Shown piece by piece: positions 53,134-64,000 of a DNA stretch of 64,000 nucleotides (positions are counted from its first letter, which is position 1; each line of letters opens with the position of its first letter). The stretch covers positions 13,294,501 through 13,358,500 of the forward strand of contig NC_080565.1 in NCBI RefSeq assembly GCF_030253575.1. Reading direction: 5' to 3'. Source of the DNA: Rhododendron vialii (Eukaryota; Streptophyta; Magnoliopsida; Ericales; Ericaceae). Under the pieces are notes generated by a model. The model did not search any database. It saw only the letters and a list, made by a program, of their open reading frames with translations, and was not told the origin of the DNA. The position numbers were made by a program, and so were the translations under genes.

Positions 53134-53979
53134 CTTCGTCTAGGAGCATGGAGGGGTTTCATGAGAAAATAAGGGTGAGGGTGATGGTTTCTTATAAAAT
53201 CACTCATTTGGATTAAACGAAATTGAGAGAAAATTACAATATTTTTTTTGGATTGGACATAATTAAAATTTTTGCCTTGCAGTAACATAATTAAAATTGA
53301 GAGAAAACATTAATTTTGTTAAAAAAGGCTCTCATCAATAATTTCTTATCTCATTATTTCTTCATTCCTCACCATCTAGGGGCGTGCTCCATTCCGCTAA
53401 GATTCTTATTTTGTAAGTATTATTTTTCGTTTTACAAGACAGATCATTATTTTAAAATGCATTATTTTTAATTCATAAAATATGTATTTATTTAAAAATA
53501 AATACTTATTTTACTGTTGAAATGATGTGGATATTACAGAAGTGAGACCTACATCATTTCAAGGGAGAGTAATGTTCACCATGTTTTAAAGAAGGTAAAC
53601 GAAATTGCAATCCTTAGTTACCGGAAGGAGAAAATCTTATTTCCGGAGCAGCCGTAAACAAAAGTTTACAGTGCTCAATCGCGACCGTCCAAAAGTGTTT
53701 TGGATGGTCTGAATTTTAATGAAACTTTTATGGGGAAGAGTTTTAAAATTCGAAACATTCAAAATAATTTTGAACGTGATGAACTGCTACGGTAAACAAG
53801 TTGTTTCCGACTACCCCAGAAATAAGTAGGAGTATTTCTCTACTGGAAGGCCTCCATTTTACTCCTCCAGTAGCACTTTTGTGGGGGACCGAATTTGTGG
53901 CTTTTCTACCCTCCTTGGTTCATAAACAAAATTTGCACTGGAATAGGGAGTTGAATCCATTGCTGATCCTGTAACAAAT
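53134..53979. other. Upstream region of the P-class PPR gene
   Basis: AT-rich. It contains a possible fragment of the TGTTCACC MITE family (about 53512-53600) and the probable promoter of the next gene. Nothing else is recognised. Confidence 0.45.
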
Positions 53980-56544
53980 ATGCATCTCCGTTTGAAGTCA
54001 ACCAAACCCATCACCCAACACCATGATCTCTTCCATCTGTTATCTTTTGCACATACCTCCTCAATAACATCAAGACCCATTTGCACAAAGACTGAAAATA
54101 ACAGCCACGATCGCTCTTTCCTCCCTCCAGATCATTCTCCGATCGTCGATGGACTCATTTCCATCTTCCAAAACCGACCCTTTTCCCCACACACTCTACA
54201 CAGCCCCGAAACAGTGGACTTTGGTTCCAAACTCACTCCTACCATCGTTGAGACCGTGCTGAAGAGTCTCCAGAACTGGAAAATAGCTCACTTGTTCTTT
54301 AACTGGGCTTCGCAACAACCTGGGTACAGGCACACTTGTTATACGTACAATGTTATGGCTTCGATCCTATCACGTGCTCGACGAAATGACCAACTGAGAG
54401 GTCTCGCCTTGGAACTGGTCAACTCAAGGTGTTTGATGACGCCGGGGGCTTTGGGTTTCTTTGTTAGGTGTTTGGGTGGTGTGGGGTTGGTTGAAGAAGC
54501 GAATTCGCTCTTTGATCGAGTTAAAAAGACGGGTCTTTGTATTCCCAATAGTTATAGTTATAATTGTTTGTTGGAGGCTTTGGCTAAGTCTACTGCTTCA
54601 GTTTGTTTGGTTGAGGTAAGGTTGAAAGAGATGCAAGATTTGGGTTGGGAACCCGATAAGTACACATTGACTCCACTTTTGCAGTGTTACTGCAATGCGG
54701 GGAAGTTTGGAAAAGCTTTGGAAGTTTTCAATAGTATGTATGAGAAGGGTTGGATGGACACCCATGTTGTGGTAATCTTGGTAGTCTCATTTAGCAAGTG
54801 GGGCGAAGTAGATAAGGCTTTTGAGCTAGTTGAAAGGATGGAAGATCACGGTATTCGCCTGAATGAGAAAACTATTTCCGTGTTAATTCATGGGTTTGTG
54901 AGGGAGTCTAGGGTGGATAAGGCTCTCCAGGTGCTCGACAAAATGCGGAAATTGGGTTATCTTCCCGATGTTTCTGTTTACAACGTCCTAATGGGTGGCC
55001 TCTGCAGGAATAAAGACGTCGAAAAAGCTTTGATTTTATGTTCAGAAATGAAGAACTTGGGAGTTTATCCTGACGTTGAAATACTCACAAAGCTTGTATC
55101 AATATTGCCTGAAGGAGATATGGTAAAGTTGCTTGAGGATGGGCAAGAAGAGCTTGGTTCCGAAGCGATGATCCTGCTTTATAACTCTATTCTAAATGGC
55201 CTTGTTAATAAAGGGTCAGTTAGTGAAGTTTATTATCTGCTACGGGCAATGATGGGAGATGAATATGATTGTGATGTTCAGATGGACAAGGTTTTCCGGA
55301 CTAAAAAAATGGTTCACCCGGATACCAATTCTTTTGATATAGTGATCAAATATTTGTGCAAGACTGATAACTTGGATATGGCCCTAGGCCTTTACCAAGA
55401 TATGGTCCAAATGAACTGTAAGCCGAGTTGTTTGCTTTATAATAACTTAATTGGTAGTTTGAGCAATGCAAATAGAGTGGATGAATGTCACAAACTTCTG
55501 GGAGACATGAAGGAATCAGGAGTTCAACCAACACACTTCACTTACAATTCCATTTTTGGATGCTTATGTAGAAGAAAAGATATTGAAGGAGCTATTGGCA
55601 TGTTGAAGGAGATGCGTGAAAATGGGCATGAACCATGGATAAAACATACTACATTGCTTGTTAAAATGCTGTGCAAACATGGAAGAGTAGCTGAAGCTTC
55701 CAACTTTCTTAGTAGCATGGTTCAAGAAGGTTTCCTCCCTGATATAATTCCCTATTCCGCAGCTATTGATGGATTTGTCAAGGTTCAAGAAGTGGACCGT
55801 GCTTTGCAGATATTTAGAGACATTGGCGCTCGTGAGTGTTGCGCTGACGTGGTTGCTTACAATATCATAATAAACGGGCTTTCCAAGGCCGGAAGAGTAT
55901 TGGAAGCCCATGGTATTCTGAATGAGATGCAGGAGAAGGGGCTTATTCCATCGGTTGTTACCTACAACACACTCATTGATGGATTGTGTAAAAATGGTGA
56001 TATTGATCAAGCCAAGCTTTGCTTTTCAACAATGGTTAGAAAAGAACGGGAGCCGAATGTCTTCACGTACACAACTATGATAAATGGATTGTGCAATGAA
56101 GGAAGACCAAATGAAGCTCTTGAGCTTTGGACTGAAATGAGGGAATTAGGGCGTGCTCCGAACAGAATCACTTTTATGACTCTAGTTCATGGGCTTTGCA
56201 AGTGTGCGAGACCAGATGATGCTCTATTGTATTTCCAGGAGATGGAAGAGAAGGGTATGACACCTGATACCTATGTCTATGTCGCATTAATAGAGGCTTT
56301 GCTATCGAACTCGACCCCACTCTTGGCTTTCAAAATACTAAGAGAGATGTTTCACAGTGGAATTTTTCCTGACCCGAATGATAAGAACCAGCTATGGGTT
56401 AGACTTAGAGAAGCTATATGTAAATTGTCTAAAGATGCCAGGACTCAATCAGATATTATGAGTCTTATCGGAGAGGGAAGCATTCCAATCATTTCAAGTT
56501 TATCAGACATCGTAATTGAAGATGGAATGGAGCCCATTGCCTGA
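53980..56544 (+). CDS. P-class PPR protein, probably mitochondrial (At5g08310-like)
   Basis: An intronless gene of 854 codons. P-class PPR proteins bind organellar RNA in a sequence-specific way and affect its stability, splicing or translation. The first 40 or so residues are rich in Ser, Thr, His and basic residues with few acids, consistent with organelle targeting. From about residue 115 the protein is almost entirely 35-residue PPR motifs, for example YNVLMGGLCRNKDVEKALIL, YNTLIDGLCKNGDIDQAKLC and YTTMINGLCNEGRPNEALEL. The presequence and early LVNSRCLMTPGALGFFVRCL region resemble the Arabidopsis At5g08310 group. No E or DYW domain follows. The start at 53980 is the first Met of the frame. 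No breaks are seen. Confidence 0.92.
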   Translation: MHLRLKSTKPITQHHDLFHLLSFAHTSSITSRPICTKTENNSHDRSFLPPDHSPIVDGLISIFQNRPFSPHTLHSPETVDFGSKLTPTIVETVLKSLQNWKIAHLFFNWASQQPGYRHTCYTYNVMASILSRARRNDQLRGLALELVNSRCLMTPGALGFFVRCLGGVGLVEEANSLFDRVKKTGLCIPNSYSYNCLLEALAKSTASVCLVEVRLKEMQDLGWEPDKYTLTPLLQCYCNAGKFGKALEVFNSMYEKGWMDTHVVVILVVSFSKWGEVDKAFELVERMEDHGIRLNEKTISVLIHGFVRESRVDKALQVLDKMRKLGYLPDVSVYNVLMGGLCRNKDVEKALILCSEMKNLGVYPDVEILTKLVSILPEGDMVKLLEDGQEELGSEAMILLYNSILNGLVNKGSVSEVYYLLRAMMGDEYDCDVQMDKVFRTKKMVHPDTNSFDIVIKYLCKTDNLDMALGLYQDMVQMNCKPSCLLYNNLIGSLSNANRVDECHKLLGDMKESGVQPTHFTYNSIFGCLCRRKDIEGAIGMLKEMRENGHEPWIKHTTLLVKMLCKHGRVAEASNFLSSMVQEGFLPDIIPYSAAIDGFVKVQEVDRALQIFRDIGARECCADVVAYNIIINGLSKAGRVLEAHGILNEMQEKGLIPSVVTYNTLIDGLCKNGDIDQAKLCFSTMVRKEREPNVFTYTTMINGLCNEGRPNEALELWTEMRELGRAPNRITFMTLVHGLCKCARPDDALLYFQEMEEKGMTPDTYVYVALIEALLSNSTPLLAFKILREMFHSGIFPDPNDKNQLWVRLREAICKLSKDARTQSDIMSLIGEGSIPIISSLSDIVIEDGMEPIA

Positions 56545-58771
56545 TTAAAAGGACTTTAAGTCCCTCAGCCTCAGCAGGATTGTATGTTGCAGTCCAAGGC
56601 CAAGGTTTGGGTTAAGATAAATTACGGCAATTCAGTTTGGTTGTTGACTTGATTGCTTCAGCACCTTATTATCAACAACTATCATTACAAGCGTAGAATT
56701 AATATATGAGGTATGCTTATCACAGGAATTGCCCACGATTTCTTCTGAGAATTAGTATTTTATCTTATCTCATTTTGACCAAGGATGGAATTTTGTTTCT
56801 TTTTCATCCGATTAGCCGAAGTACTTTTTTCCCATGAGAACCAGCAGCTATGTTTGGATCTTCGATTCGTGGATTGATACGGCTAAACCATCCTCTTCAG
56901 ATTGGGGTCTTTCTGTTGAGGTGCTTTGTAAAGCCTAGTTTGGTTTCTTTGTTTGTTTTATCTTTTTAATCAGTCTTGTTTTGCTTCAGCTAGGGTGTGT
57001 CCTAGTCTTGGGTTTCGCCCCTTTTATAAATAATCTGGTTCCAAAAAAACCCCCCAAGGATAGCCATAATGTCCTGAAGTTCTTTGTAACGTTGTAAAAT
57101 TTTCTGAACTCTTTGCGCAATTTTATAATGTTTGTCACCTGCAATCCGGGATTGAAGCATACTTGACATTGAATCACTATAATAAGCAAGAATCACGATA
57201 CGGGAATTCTTGTTATTGTTCTCTATAATAAGCAAGAATCATTCTCTATAATAAGCAAGAATCACTTATCTTTACCTTTACCTTTCCCTTTCAAATTTCG
57301 GGTAACATCCGAATCATACCTTTTCATGTTTAAGTCGTGATTGCTTTAGTTGTTGGATCTGATGCCTTAACCTTTTGTTTCTTGCTCTTTACATCTGCTG
57401 TTGAAGTGAAGACTGGATAGGAAAGGTCGATATAGAAAGGGAGATTCCAGCAGAAACAAGAGAACAACAAAATAAGTTTGTAAAACTTTGAACCAGCACA
57501 ACCACCCTGCCCTCAATCTTAGTTAACAAAAATTGAATCAGTTGTTGGGATTACAGTTATTATGGTCATCATTATTGTTTTTCTCGATTTGGGAATAAGT
57601 AGCCTGGTTCTTAGAAAGGAAGAGGCAAATATCAAGCAAAATACTGAGCTTGAATGAGAACGTTTTTTATGGGATAAGTCTTCTGGACTGGGACATTTTC
57701 TTGCATTGTACTATGTTCTTTGTTGAACCTCTTCTACATGGACTTGGGTCTGAGGGTCGGGAGCAGTACGTGTCTAAGTGTTGGAGTTATCAAATTTTCA
57801 TCTCAATGGCACTGGGATATGCCGAAATATTCAAATTTCTGAGTGTGTTTCATTTATTTTTTTGAACGGCATAGTGTGTTTCATTTTATTTCCTTTGGTA
57901 AATAGCGTTTACAAATTGTCTGAGTCTTGACTGCCCGACATAGGTTATTTAAGCCATTTAGAAGGATCCATGTAACATAGTGCTGAACTAGTGCATTTTA
58001 TTGGCTACTTCTTGTTCCAGAAGAGTTCCAACTGCCATGACTGTGAGCATATATCTTGTGATAGTTTCGACTGTCCTTAGTTGTTATGATGATGCTACTA
58101 CAGAGTCCTGATGCCAGACGGTTCTTGCAGATGCGATTACAAATGAATCCAGCTAATTCCTGAGATGACGAACATTTAATCTTAGTGTGAGCTCATGGAA
58201 TGCATCATCACGGTCCAGACACATTCGTCTCTATCTGGTTGCAGTTTGTTAAATTGTGTATTTCCTTGGTCATGGCAGTCTTGTTCTTCAGTGTTTGTAA
58301 ATGGCCCTTCTGCAGCTGGTAGAACCGGCCGTTCAAAATGCTACAGCAGATATATAATGACTGAGTCAACTTAGTTCAAAAAAATTTTGATGGTTCAACT
58401 GTCGTAGTAATTCATTCATTTTGGTGTCATCTGTAAACCTCATCTCTTGCTGCCCTTTTGGCCTGAGTTATCCAAAAACCTGAGATAAGTGCCATGAAAG
58501 CCAATTTTTGGCCGGCCATATTTTGGCACAAAATTTTCAATTGAACCCCTAGTGGGTGAGGCTGAAGTGTAATGCTCAGGGGCAAACTAGACTTTTCACT
58601 GCTACAGTGGGTTACTGTAGCTGTTTAGTTATTTTTACTTTAATGAGTTTTCTGACTTTTAGTGTTTTCCAACTCTGTCCTGTTTTTGTTCTGTATTTTG
58701 TCTTGTTGCGTGGGGGCTATTGTGTCAATCTGCTCCAGATGCCGTGCATGCGTGGTTTGGGAGTTGGGTTT
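56545..58771. other. 3' flank of the P-class PPR gene and intergenic stretch
   Basis: Likely 3' UTR to about 56850. Sequence near 56880-57050, ending 'gggtttcgccccttttat' and a short A-run, resembles the 3' end of plant L1 LINEs. A 23-bp direct repeat (ttctctataataagcaagaa, twice) lies at 57217-57262. No gene is recognised. Confidence 0.45.
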
Positions 58772-58974
58772 TGTTCACCCTCCACTTAAGAGGGTGAACA
58801 TTACCCTCCTTCCTATTGGTTGAAATGGTGTGGACCCCCCACCACAAAGTGATGTTATGCTTACCAAAAAAGTGTTTTGCATGGTAAGCATGACATCACT
58901 TTGTGGTGGGGTTCACACCATTTAAACCAATAAGAAAATGGGTAATGTTCACCCTCTTTTAAGGAGGGTGAACA
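58772..58974. mobile_element. Fold-back MITE with TGTTCACCCTCC ends
   Basis: Inverted arms of about 95 bp (TGTTCACCCTCC... and ...GGAGGGTGAACA) share CACCACAAAGTGATGT and ATGCTTACCA blocks and meet at 'aaaaaagtgttttgc'. It is the same family as 24843-24990. The two arms also carry internal GAGGGTGAACATTACCC palindromes. Confidence 0.75.
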
Positions 58975-60676
58975 AAATTGCACTCGTGGTCCGGAGGAGT
59001 TAATGCATTGCCACTTTTACTTTCCAGCTTTTCGTTCTCTCTCTCTACCCCAAACGAAAATACCTCACCCACAACCCCATTCCCGGGTCCGAACCAGGCT
59101 GCCGATTTCTTCTCCAATTGGTTCTCGTTATGGCGGTGGAGTGAGAGAACTCGATAAATGAACTAATGGAGTTGTAGCTGCGAGTTGGTATTAGGGTTTT
59201 GATGCTGACCAGGGATTATGTACCGAGGCATACCAAAAAAGAACGATTTGGTCCCTAATCAGACCGTGCAGAAGGGATGATGAAGGAGGAGTCTGATTTC
59301 ATCAAGTTGCTCAAGGGCGAGATCGAGTCTCTAAGGTATGATTAGAATATTTTTGTTGTACGTTGTTGGGTTTCTCTATTTGATATTTAGAATATTTTTG
59401 TTGTACGTTGTTGGGTTTCTCTATTTGATATTCTTGGCTTTTAACTGATTGACAGTGGGTTCGGTTCCTTCTTCCATTATTTTAGTTTAATTCGATTTGG
59501 TATCTTCAGTTTGGGAAGATTGAAAAATGGATGGTTGTTGGATGGGTACATGAAATCTGAAATGGGTTTCTAATTTTTTTTTTTCCTGATTGGGGTAGGG
59601 TTCAGATTCTCGTACTAAAGATGTGAATTTTGGTGTTTGCTGATCAAAGCAAATTTAAATGGTGCACAGACAACAGATGTTTGAGTTTATGGTTCCTTGT
59701 TTGGTTTATTTATACAGGAATTAAAATTCACCTCAAGTTCAGTCAAATAGTTGAATTAAGCTGAATTTAATAGAGACTTGTATTTGATTGGGTCCCACAA
59801 ATGTGAATTGCATAGTGTTTTGGGGAGAGTAATCCGATCATGACTTTTATTTGGTTGCTGAGAAATTTCAAGAAAACTGAAACAGAGTTCAAACCTCGAC
59901 TCTGGGTTCATTTTACTCTTTTAGTTCTTATCTTTAGTTTTTCAGAATTCTTGATTCTTCACTATTCCCACAAATTATCAGGAGACACAGTCACATAATC
60001 CTTCAAATGCCTTGAGGATACAATTACTGCCTCCAATTTTTTTTGTCGGTGCCCTATTATGATGAGTGCTTTGTTTAAGATTATTCTAGCATGTTGTCAG
60101 GCTTAGTTTAGTTGAATCTAAAATACCTGGTGTTTATAGTTTGGGGTTAAGTGAATTTACAAACATGCTTTTTGGTTCAAAAAGTCTTACTAGCACTGAT
60201 TCGCTGAAGCCTTACAGATATTTTTCCATGGTTTTATGGATTTTGACATGGTGTATGTATATTTTAGTTGAATATGATTTCTTATAATGTGACTGGAGAC
60301 TTGGGTTTTCCCTTGCTAAGATGGATTTTCTATAAGGCATTGTTGATTTTGGATGGGATCGCTATTGATGTACCAGTTTCTCAAGGGAATGGAAGGCCAA
60401 CAATCAGCCATTTTTTAGGACACATTGATGTACCCACTTCCAATGGGCCTTCTTTTGAAAGATAGAAAACGCAATGCCCTGGAAGGAGAAAGGGAAGCAG
60501 TAGATAGAACTGTGAGAACATGTACAGATAGTATTTGTTGGTGGACCACTTGAATTGATGATGGATAAATTGAGATCCTATATATAATACCATGGGCTTG
60601 AAAAATTGGGGTGGTTTCTTGAGGTCTTTATGACCGTAGTGGACTTAGTGTTTCTATGCAAATCTACCATTCCCAG
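58975..60676. other. Region with a possible exon and a 45-bp tandem duplication
   Basis: Near 59279 a short open stretch (MMKEESDFIKLLKGEIESL) ends at a good donor (AAG|GTATGA, 59336). I do not recognise it. Just inside that would-be intron, a 45-bp unit is exactly duplicated (59342-59386 and 59387-59431). Otherwise the region is AT-rich without recognised genes. Confidence 0.4.
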
Positions 60677-61430
60677 GCAGGCTTGGAGGATCTGGCTAAA
60701 GAATATGCTACTGCAAAATTTGATTCCGTAAGAAAAGCATTTTCGGCTCAACTTGCTGTTGACTCAAGAAAGGGCTATGGTGGGGGAAGTGATCATTCGA
60801 AACAAACACATGAGGAGACCAACAAGAAGAAGAACAAGGAGCACAAAAAAAACAAAGGATTTAAAGGTTAGAGACTTTGTGGTCAGGCTATTTTGTTTCT
60901 TCATTTTCATCTTTCTCTGTTAGTTTTGTTTTGCTTCCATGGGTTGAAGCAAAATGCAGGATTTAGGGCCAATAATTTCATATTTTTCACAGGCTATTGT
61001 TGCTGATGAGTTTATCGTTTGGCACGAGATGGCAGCACAAGTGTATGTCTTTCATACTACCATAATACTCATTACATTCTCTTTTCCAATGCATCCCATC
61101 TAATATACAACTTTGACAGTATGTGCAGACGTGTAGTTCATCTGTAATGTCCCTAAAATGTTTATATGGTGCAGCTTCTCTCCAGTTTTATGTGATGGAG
61201 ATCATCCAGATTTTGAAAATGTGATATATGTATGCCACTATGCCTTGCAACAAGAGGAAGAGGAATTCAGAGGTAGGATTGAACTCAAAGTTGAGTGGGA
61301 AAATTTGAACGAACTCTGTAGTATCAGAGACAAATTGAAGAGAAAGCCAAACGGAAGCACCTTTCTCGGAAGCATAGCGACGATGATGAAGACGTACACA
61401 CGAAATTGGAGTATGGTAAGCAGGTGAGGA
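60677..61430 (+). pseudogene. Fragment of a ubiquitin C-terminal-hydrolase-related gene
   Basis: Exon-like blocks match the middle region of the plant UCH-related family (DUF627/DUF629/UCH proteins). Block 1 (60677-60869, acceptor CCCAG, donor AAG|GTTAGA) reads VRKAFSAQLAVDSRKGYGGG and KQTHEETNKKKNKEHKK. Block 2 (from about 61177) reads DGDHPDFENV, then QQEEEEFRGRIELKVEWE, and after a one-base frame change YQRQIEEKAKRKHLSRKHSD with an in-frame TAG. The stop and shift show it is broken. The catalytic UCH domain is absent. A short open piece between them (about 60994-61039, VADEFIVWHEMAAQ) is not recognised. It lies upstream of a Helitron 3' end in the same orientation. Confidence 0.7.
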
Positions 61431-61869
61431 TTTGTGTTCAGGTCTTCTCTTTAGTTGCAATTGTGTACAAGCTCATCTTCCCATTTCAAGTTTTATGTTT
61501 TCTCTGAGTTATTTGATTGAATAAACTAGCCTGCTTAGTATCCTAAGAAAGATGTCTGGCGGATAATTTATGGTTTCAATAATTCCATTTAGATGTCATG
61601 GAAAACTTCGAGGATTAGCAATTTTCAAGGAACTGTTGGCCCAGCAAAATGGATTTCCAAATGGTTCCAAAAAACATAGGCTGAGTCATTAAACAATTAT
61701 ACGAAAATTGAGATCAATCCCATCCGTACCATGCTAGAAGGTACCAGAAATAAGTTGGTGTGCTGGATAACAAACAAAATACCAAAAGGCAGTGGGGTGG
61801 CAGTCTAATACGAGCCACAACATTAAGAAGAAAATGACTGGTTTGGGGAAAATGTCAAGGAGCTGCAAT

Positions 61870-63260
61870 GTGTCTTTTCCAGGGGAATGAACATGAGGTT
61901 AAAGGCAATGTGGTGATGTACATTGTTGATTTGGTGACTTCGCTTACTTATATGCCTTGTGCTGATCAACTGGAGCATAAGAAGAGCAACCTCTTGCAAA
62001 CTATCAAAGGACTTTTAGAATTGCTCATTCTTGTTTCCTTTTCCTCTTTCTTTAATGTCATAGTATGTGTATGTGCCGTTACATATGCCGTTAAAGTTTG
62101 TGCATGTCAAGGGAAATAGGTCGGCATAGATGGTGTAATTGCAAGGTGTTTAGCTCATATGATAGGAAATACTCAACTGCATGTCTATGAGGCATGCAAA
62201 ATGTTCTCTTCAATTTTATGCAGTGTCTTGTTATGTTAGCAGAATGACAATAATTAGAACTAATATGGCTGACCCTTTCCATTTTAAATCCTGCAGGTGG
62301 TCTTCTGTGCAAACTTGAGGGCTTACTTGAATCACCACTTGAAAATGAATGGTTGAAAATTCTCTGCAGGGCAACTTTGGGCTTTATGGTTGGAAACTTC
62401 AGGTAGTTGTTTTTATCTTTTGGGATTCACTTCCTTTCAATGAATTTTTCTTTGTACTTATCACAGAGTAGTAGCATTCATTTAGGGGAAGGGTGGCTGC
62501 TTTTGAAGAACCTACGGAGTGCCCAAATGTTTTTAGGGTTGCTTCTAAAGATGCAGCATCTTTCACGAGTTCCTACAGCATTCAGACATGTATTGAGAAT
62601 AGATTGAATAATACTGAGTTCTGGTGTTTGTTAACGGAAAGTATGATTCACCTCTAGCTATGAGTAATGGAAACCTATTGTCTTTTGGTATGACTCTTCT
62701 GATGATGTACTTAGAGTCATTGGCTTTAAATTTTGAGTTGATTTCATCGGATATATTGATGAGATTGAAAAATATTCACAGTGGGTCTTTCTAATTGCTC
62801 TAAATTGTGATATCTGTCAAATGCATTAACTTTGACTACGGATAGAATTGAGGCTACATTATTTTAAAGGTTATGCTCGTTGTTCAGGTTTAGACATCAC
62901 CAACAGACTCTTTGAAGCTCATTTTCTTCTATGCCTGTAGTCAGAAATATACCTCATACAGTCATACTGTTTAAAAGGAAATGAGAAACCAAATGCAGTT
63001 CAAATCTTCAATACAGATGTTCACAAATAGATAAGTATGTGACCTGTGTTTTTATATTTTTAATGGGAGGTAAAATTCATGAAACTTGATTGTATGTTTC
63101 ACCATTGGATTTTGCTGTGCCATTACCTGTACTTTTCATTGCAATATTGTATTCATTTCAAATTTGAGTTTCTTAATCTTGATACTTAGATTTGCACAGG
63201 GGTCTTTGATGATGCATTAGTAGACAGTGAAATTGAGAGGATGGCTCGAGAAATCCGATG
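61870..63260 (+). other. Unidentified exon-like fragments
   Basis: Four short coding-looking pieces lie in order on the plus strand: about 61885-62010 (NEHEVKGNVVMYIVDLVTSL...), about 62296-62404 (GGLLCKLEGLLESPLENEWL..., preceded by CCTGCAG), about 62490-62605 (VAAFEEPTECPNVFRVASKD...), and about 63198-63260 (GVFDDALVDSEIERMAREIR, stop). Some have plausible splice borders. I do not recognise the source gene or genes. They could be captured fragments carried with the UCH-related piece, or the remains of one gene. Confidence 0.35.
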
Positions 63261-63644
63261 AGGATCAAAACAAACAATTGGTGGAATATCTTTTTGCAGA
63301 TTTTTCAACCCTTTATCCGGAAGAAAAAGAAGGAACATGAGGAACTCATATCAGAACAAGGAAACCAACAACTGGAAAGAAATCCAACAAACTATCTTAT
63401 CCCTTGTCCTGAATTAAGCCTAATTTCGACTTATGTCTGTAATATACTGTACTTCAAATGTATGACAACAAACTTTAAAACTTTCTGTGTTTGTAATATG
63501 TCAAAGTTCAACTCGTAAACAATGTAAATGCATGTTGGTTACAACAGTGTCATATTTGTCACAGGCCTCATGCAAGATGAGCAAACAATCCAAAACAATT
63601 TACAGTATAGAATTTCTGTTATTGAATCAACGGGTATGACCAAT

Positions 63645-63672
63645 CGTGCGTAGCACGTAGTTATGCCCCTAG
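63645..63672 (+). mobile_element. Helitron 3' terminus
   Basis: A hairpin CGTGC GTA GCACG (63645-63657) lies eleven bases before CTAG (63669-63672), which is followed by T. This is the standard plant Helitron 3' end. The element's body would lie to the left. I did not find a convincing TC 5' end, so its extent is unknown; it may include the gene fragments between about 59 and 63.3 kb. Confidence 0.65.
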
Positions 63673-64000
63673 TTATTTATGTATAAAGCGTGATGCCTCT
63701 GAACAGAAATTTTAATCTTCACCTTATTCTCCTTCACTCCACATCCACTTAACAGATGTACCCACGCTGCCTTTTGAGGAATTATCACAAGTAGTCAAAT
63801 GACTCCAGTATGTCATTTCTTACCTTTTTGAGATTATATCTAGTTTTATTCTTACCTCTAAAGGTGAATCCCCCCCCCCCCCCCCCCCCCCCCGCCCCCC
63901 GGAAATATTTGTCACTGCGTAGCGGCTGTTATATTTTCGGTATATTAGTGAGAGTGAAAATCACTTGCGTGTAGTCTGATTCTCGGCACTTGTCATTAAC
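63673..64000. other. Right edge, with a poly-C tract
   Basis: Intergenic sequence with 24 consecutive C at 63870-63893, then GCCCCCC. Nothing else is seen. Confidence 0.6.

Noticed and set aside
25057-63672. Pairing the Helitron 5' end at 25057 with the 3' end at 63672 as one giant element
   Set aside because: A closer matching 3' end exists at 27086, and the 38 kb between holds intact host genes on both strands.
1-64000. CRISPR arrays, bacterial operons, riboswitches or a new defence system
   Set aside because: Regularly spaced identical repeats with unique spacers are not present, and gene structure, splice sites and transposons are all of plant nuclear type. The repeats seen are LTRs, MITEs, microsatellites and minisatellites.

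Overview
This window looks like nuclear DNA of a flowering plant, probably a eudicot with a repeat-rich genome. The host genes have introns with canonical GT/AG ends, and they encode plant-specific families: thioredoxin x, an STP hexose transporter, two organelle-type pentatricopeptide repeat (PPR) proteins and a FAR1-related sequence. Everything between them is built from plant transposable elements. I cannot name the species from sequence alone.

Layout. 1-5.7 kb: the 5' part of a minus-strand Tat/Ogre-type Ty3/gypsy retrotransposon (long LTR, tRNA-Arg-like primer site, gag), running off the left edge. 5.7-6.3 kb: a decayed L1 RNase H tail. 6.7-16.0 kb: a thioredoxin x gene of two exons separated by an 8.8 kb intron. 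That intron holds a SINE, decayed L1 and RTE fragments, an antisense fragment of an XCT (XAP5) gene with its own introns, and a TRIM-like LTR element with a nested Stowaway MITE. 16.5-19.2 kb: a tandem TRIM array, a SINE and hAT-like sequence. 19.4-21.6 kb: a four-exon STP-type sugar/H+ symporter on the minus strand. 22-29 kb: MITEs and a 2 kb non-autonomous Helitron. 29.1-37.0 kb: a FAR1-related pseudogene split by two LTR-type insertions (3.4 and 1.9 kb), and also carrying stops and frameshifts. 39.5-42.6 kb: a PLS-class PPR-DYW gene with one intron. 44-46 kb: nested fold-back elements. 46.3-52.3 kb: a nearly intact full-length L1 LINE (minus strand) with a target-site duplication. 52.3-53.1 kb: a CCA-rich hAT-like element. 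54.0-56.5 kb: an intronless P-class PPR gene. 57-64 kb: a MITE, broken fragments of a ubiquitin C-terminal-hydrolase-related gene plus unidentified exon-like pieces, and then a Helitron 3' terminus.

How the genes relate. The four apparently functional host genes are independently transcribed and do not form a pathway cluster. Thioredoxin x is a plastid redox protein, the STP imports hexoses at the plasma membrane, and the two PPR proteins should act on organellar RNA. The rest of the window records nested transposition and gene-fragment capture. I found no convincing new biological system. The observations most worth checking are the insertions that split the FAR1 reading frame at clean target-site duplications, the captured XCT and UCH-related fragments, and two dense palindrome clusters inside LTRs: CTGGCGTRCGCCAG-like sites at 4.2-5.5 kb, and six TATCGATA sites in 164 bp at 34.1-34.3 kb.
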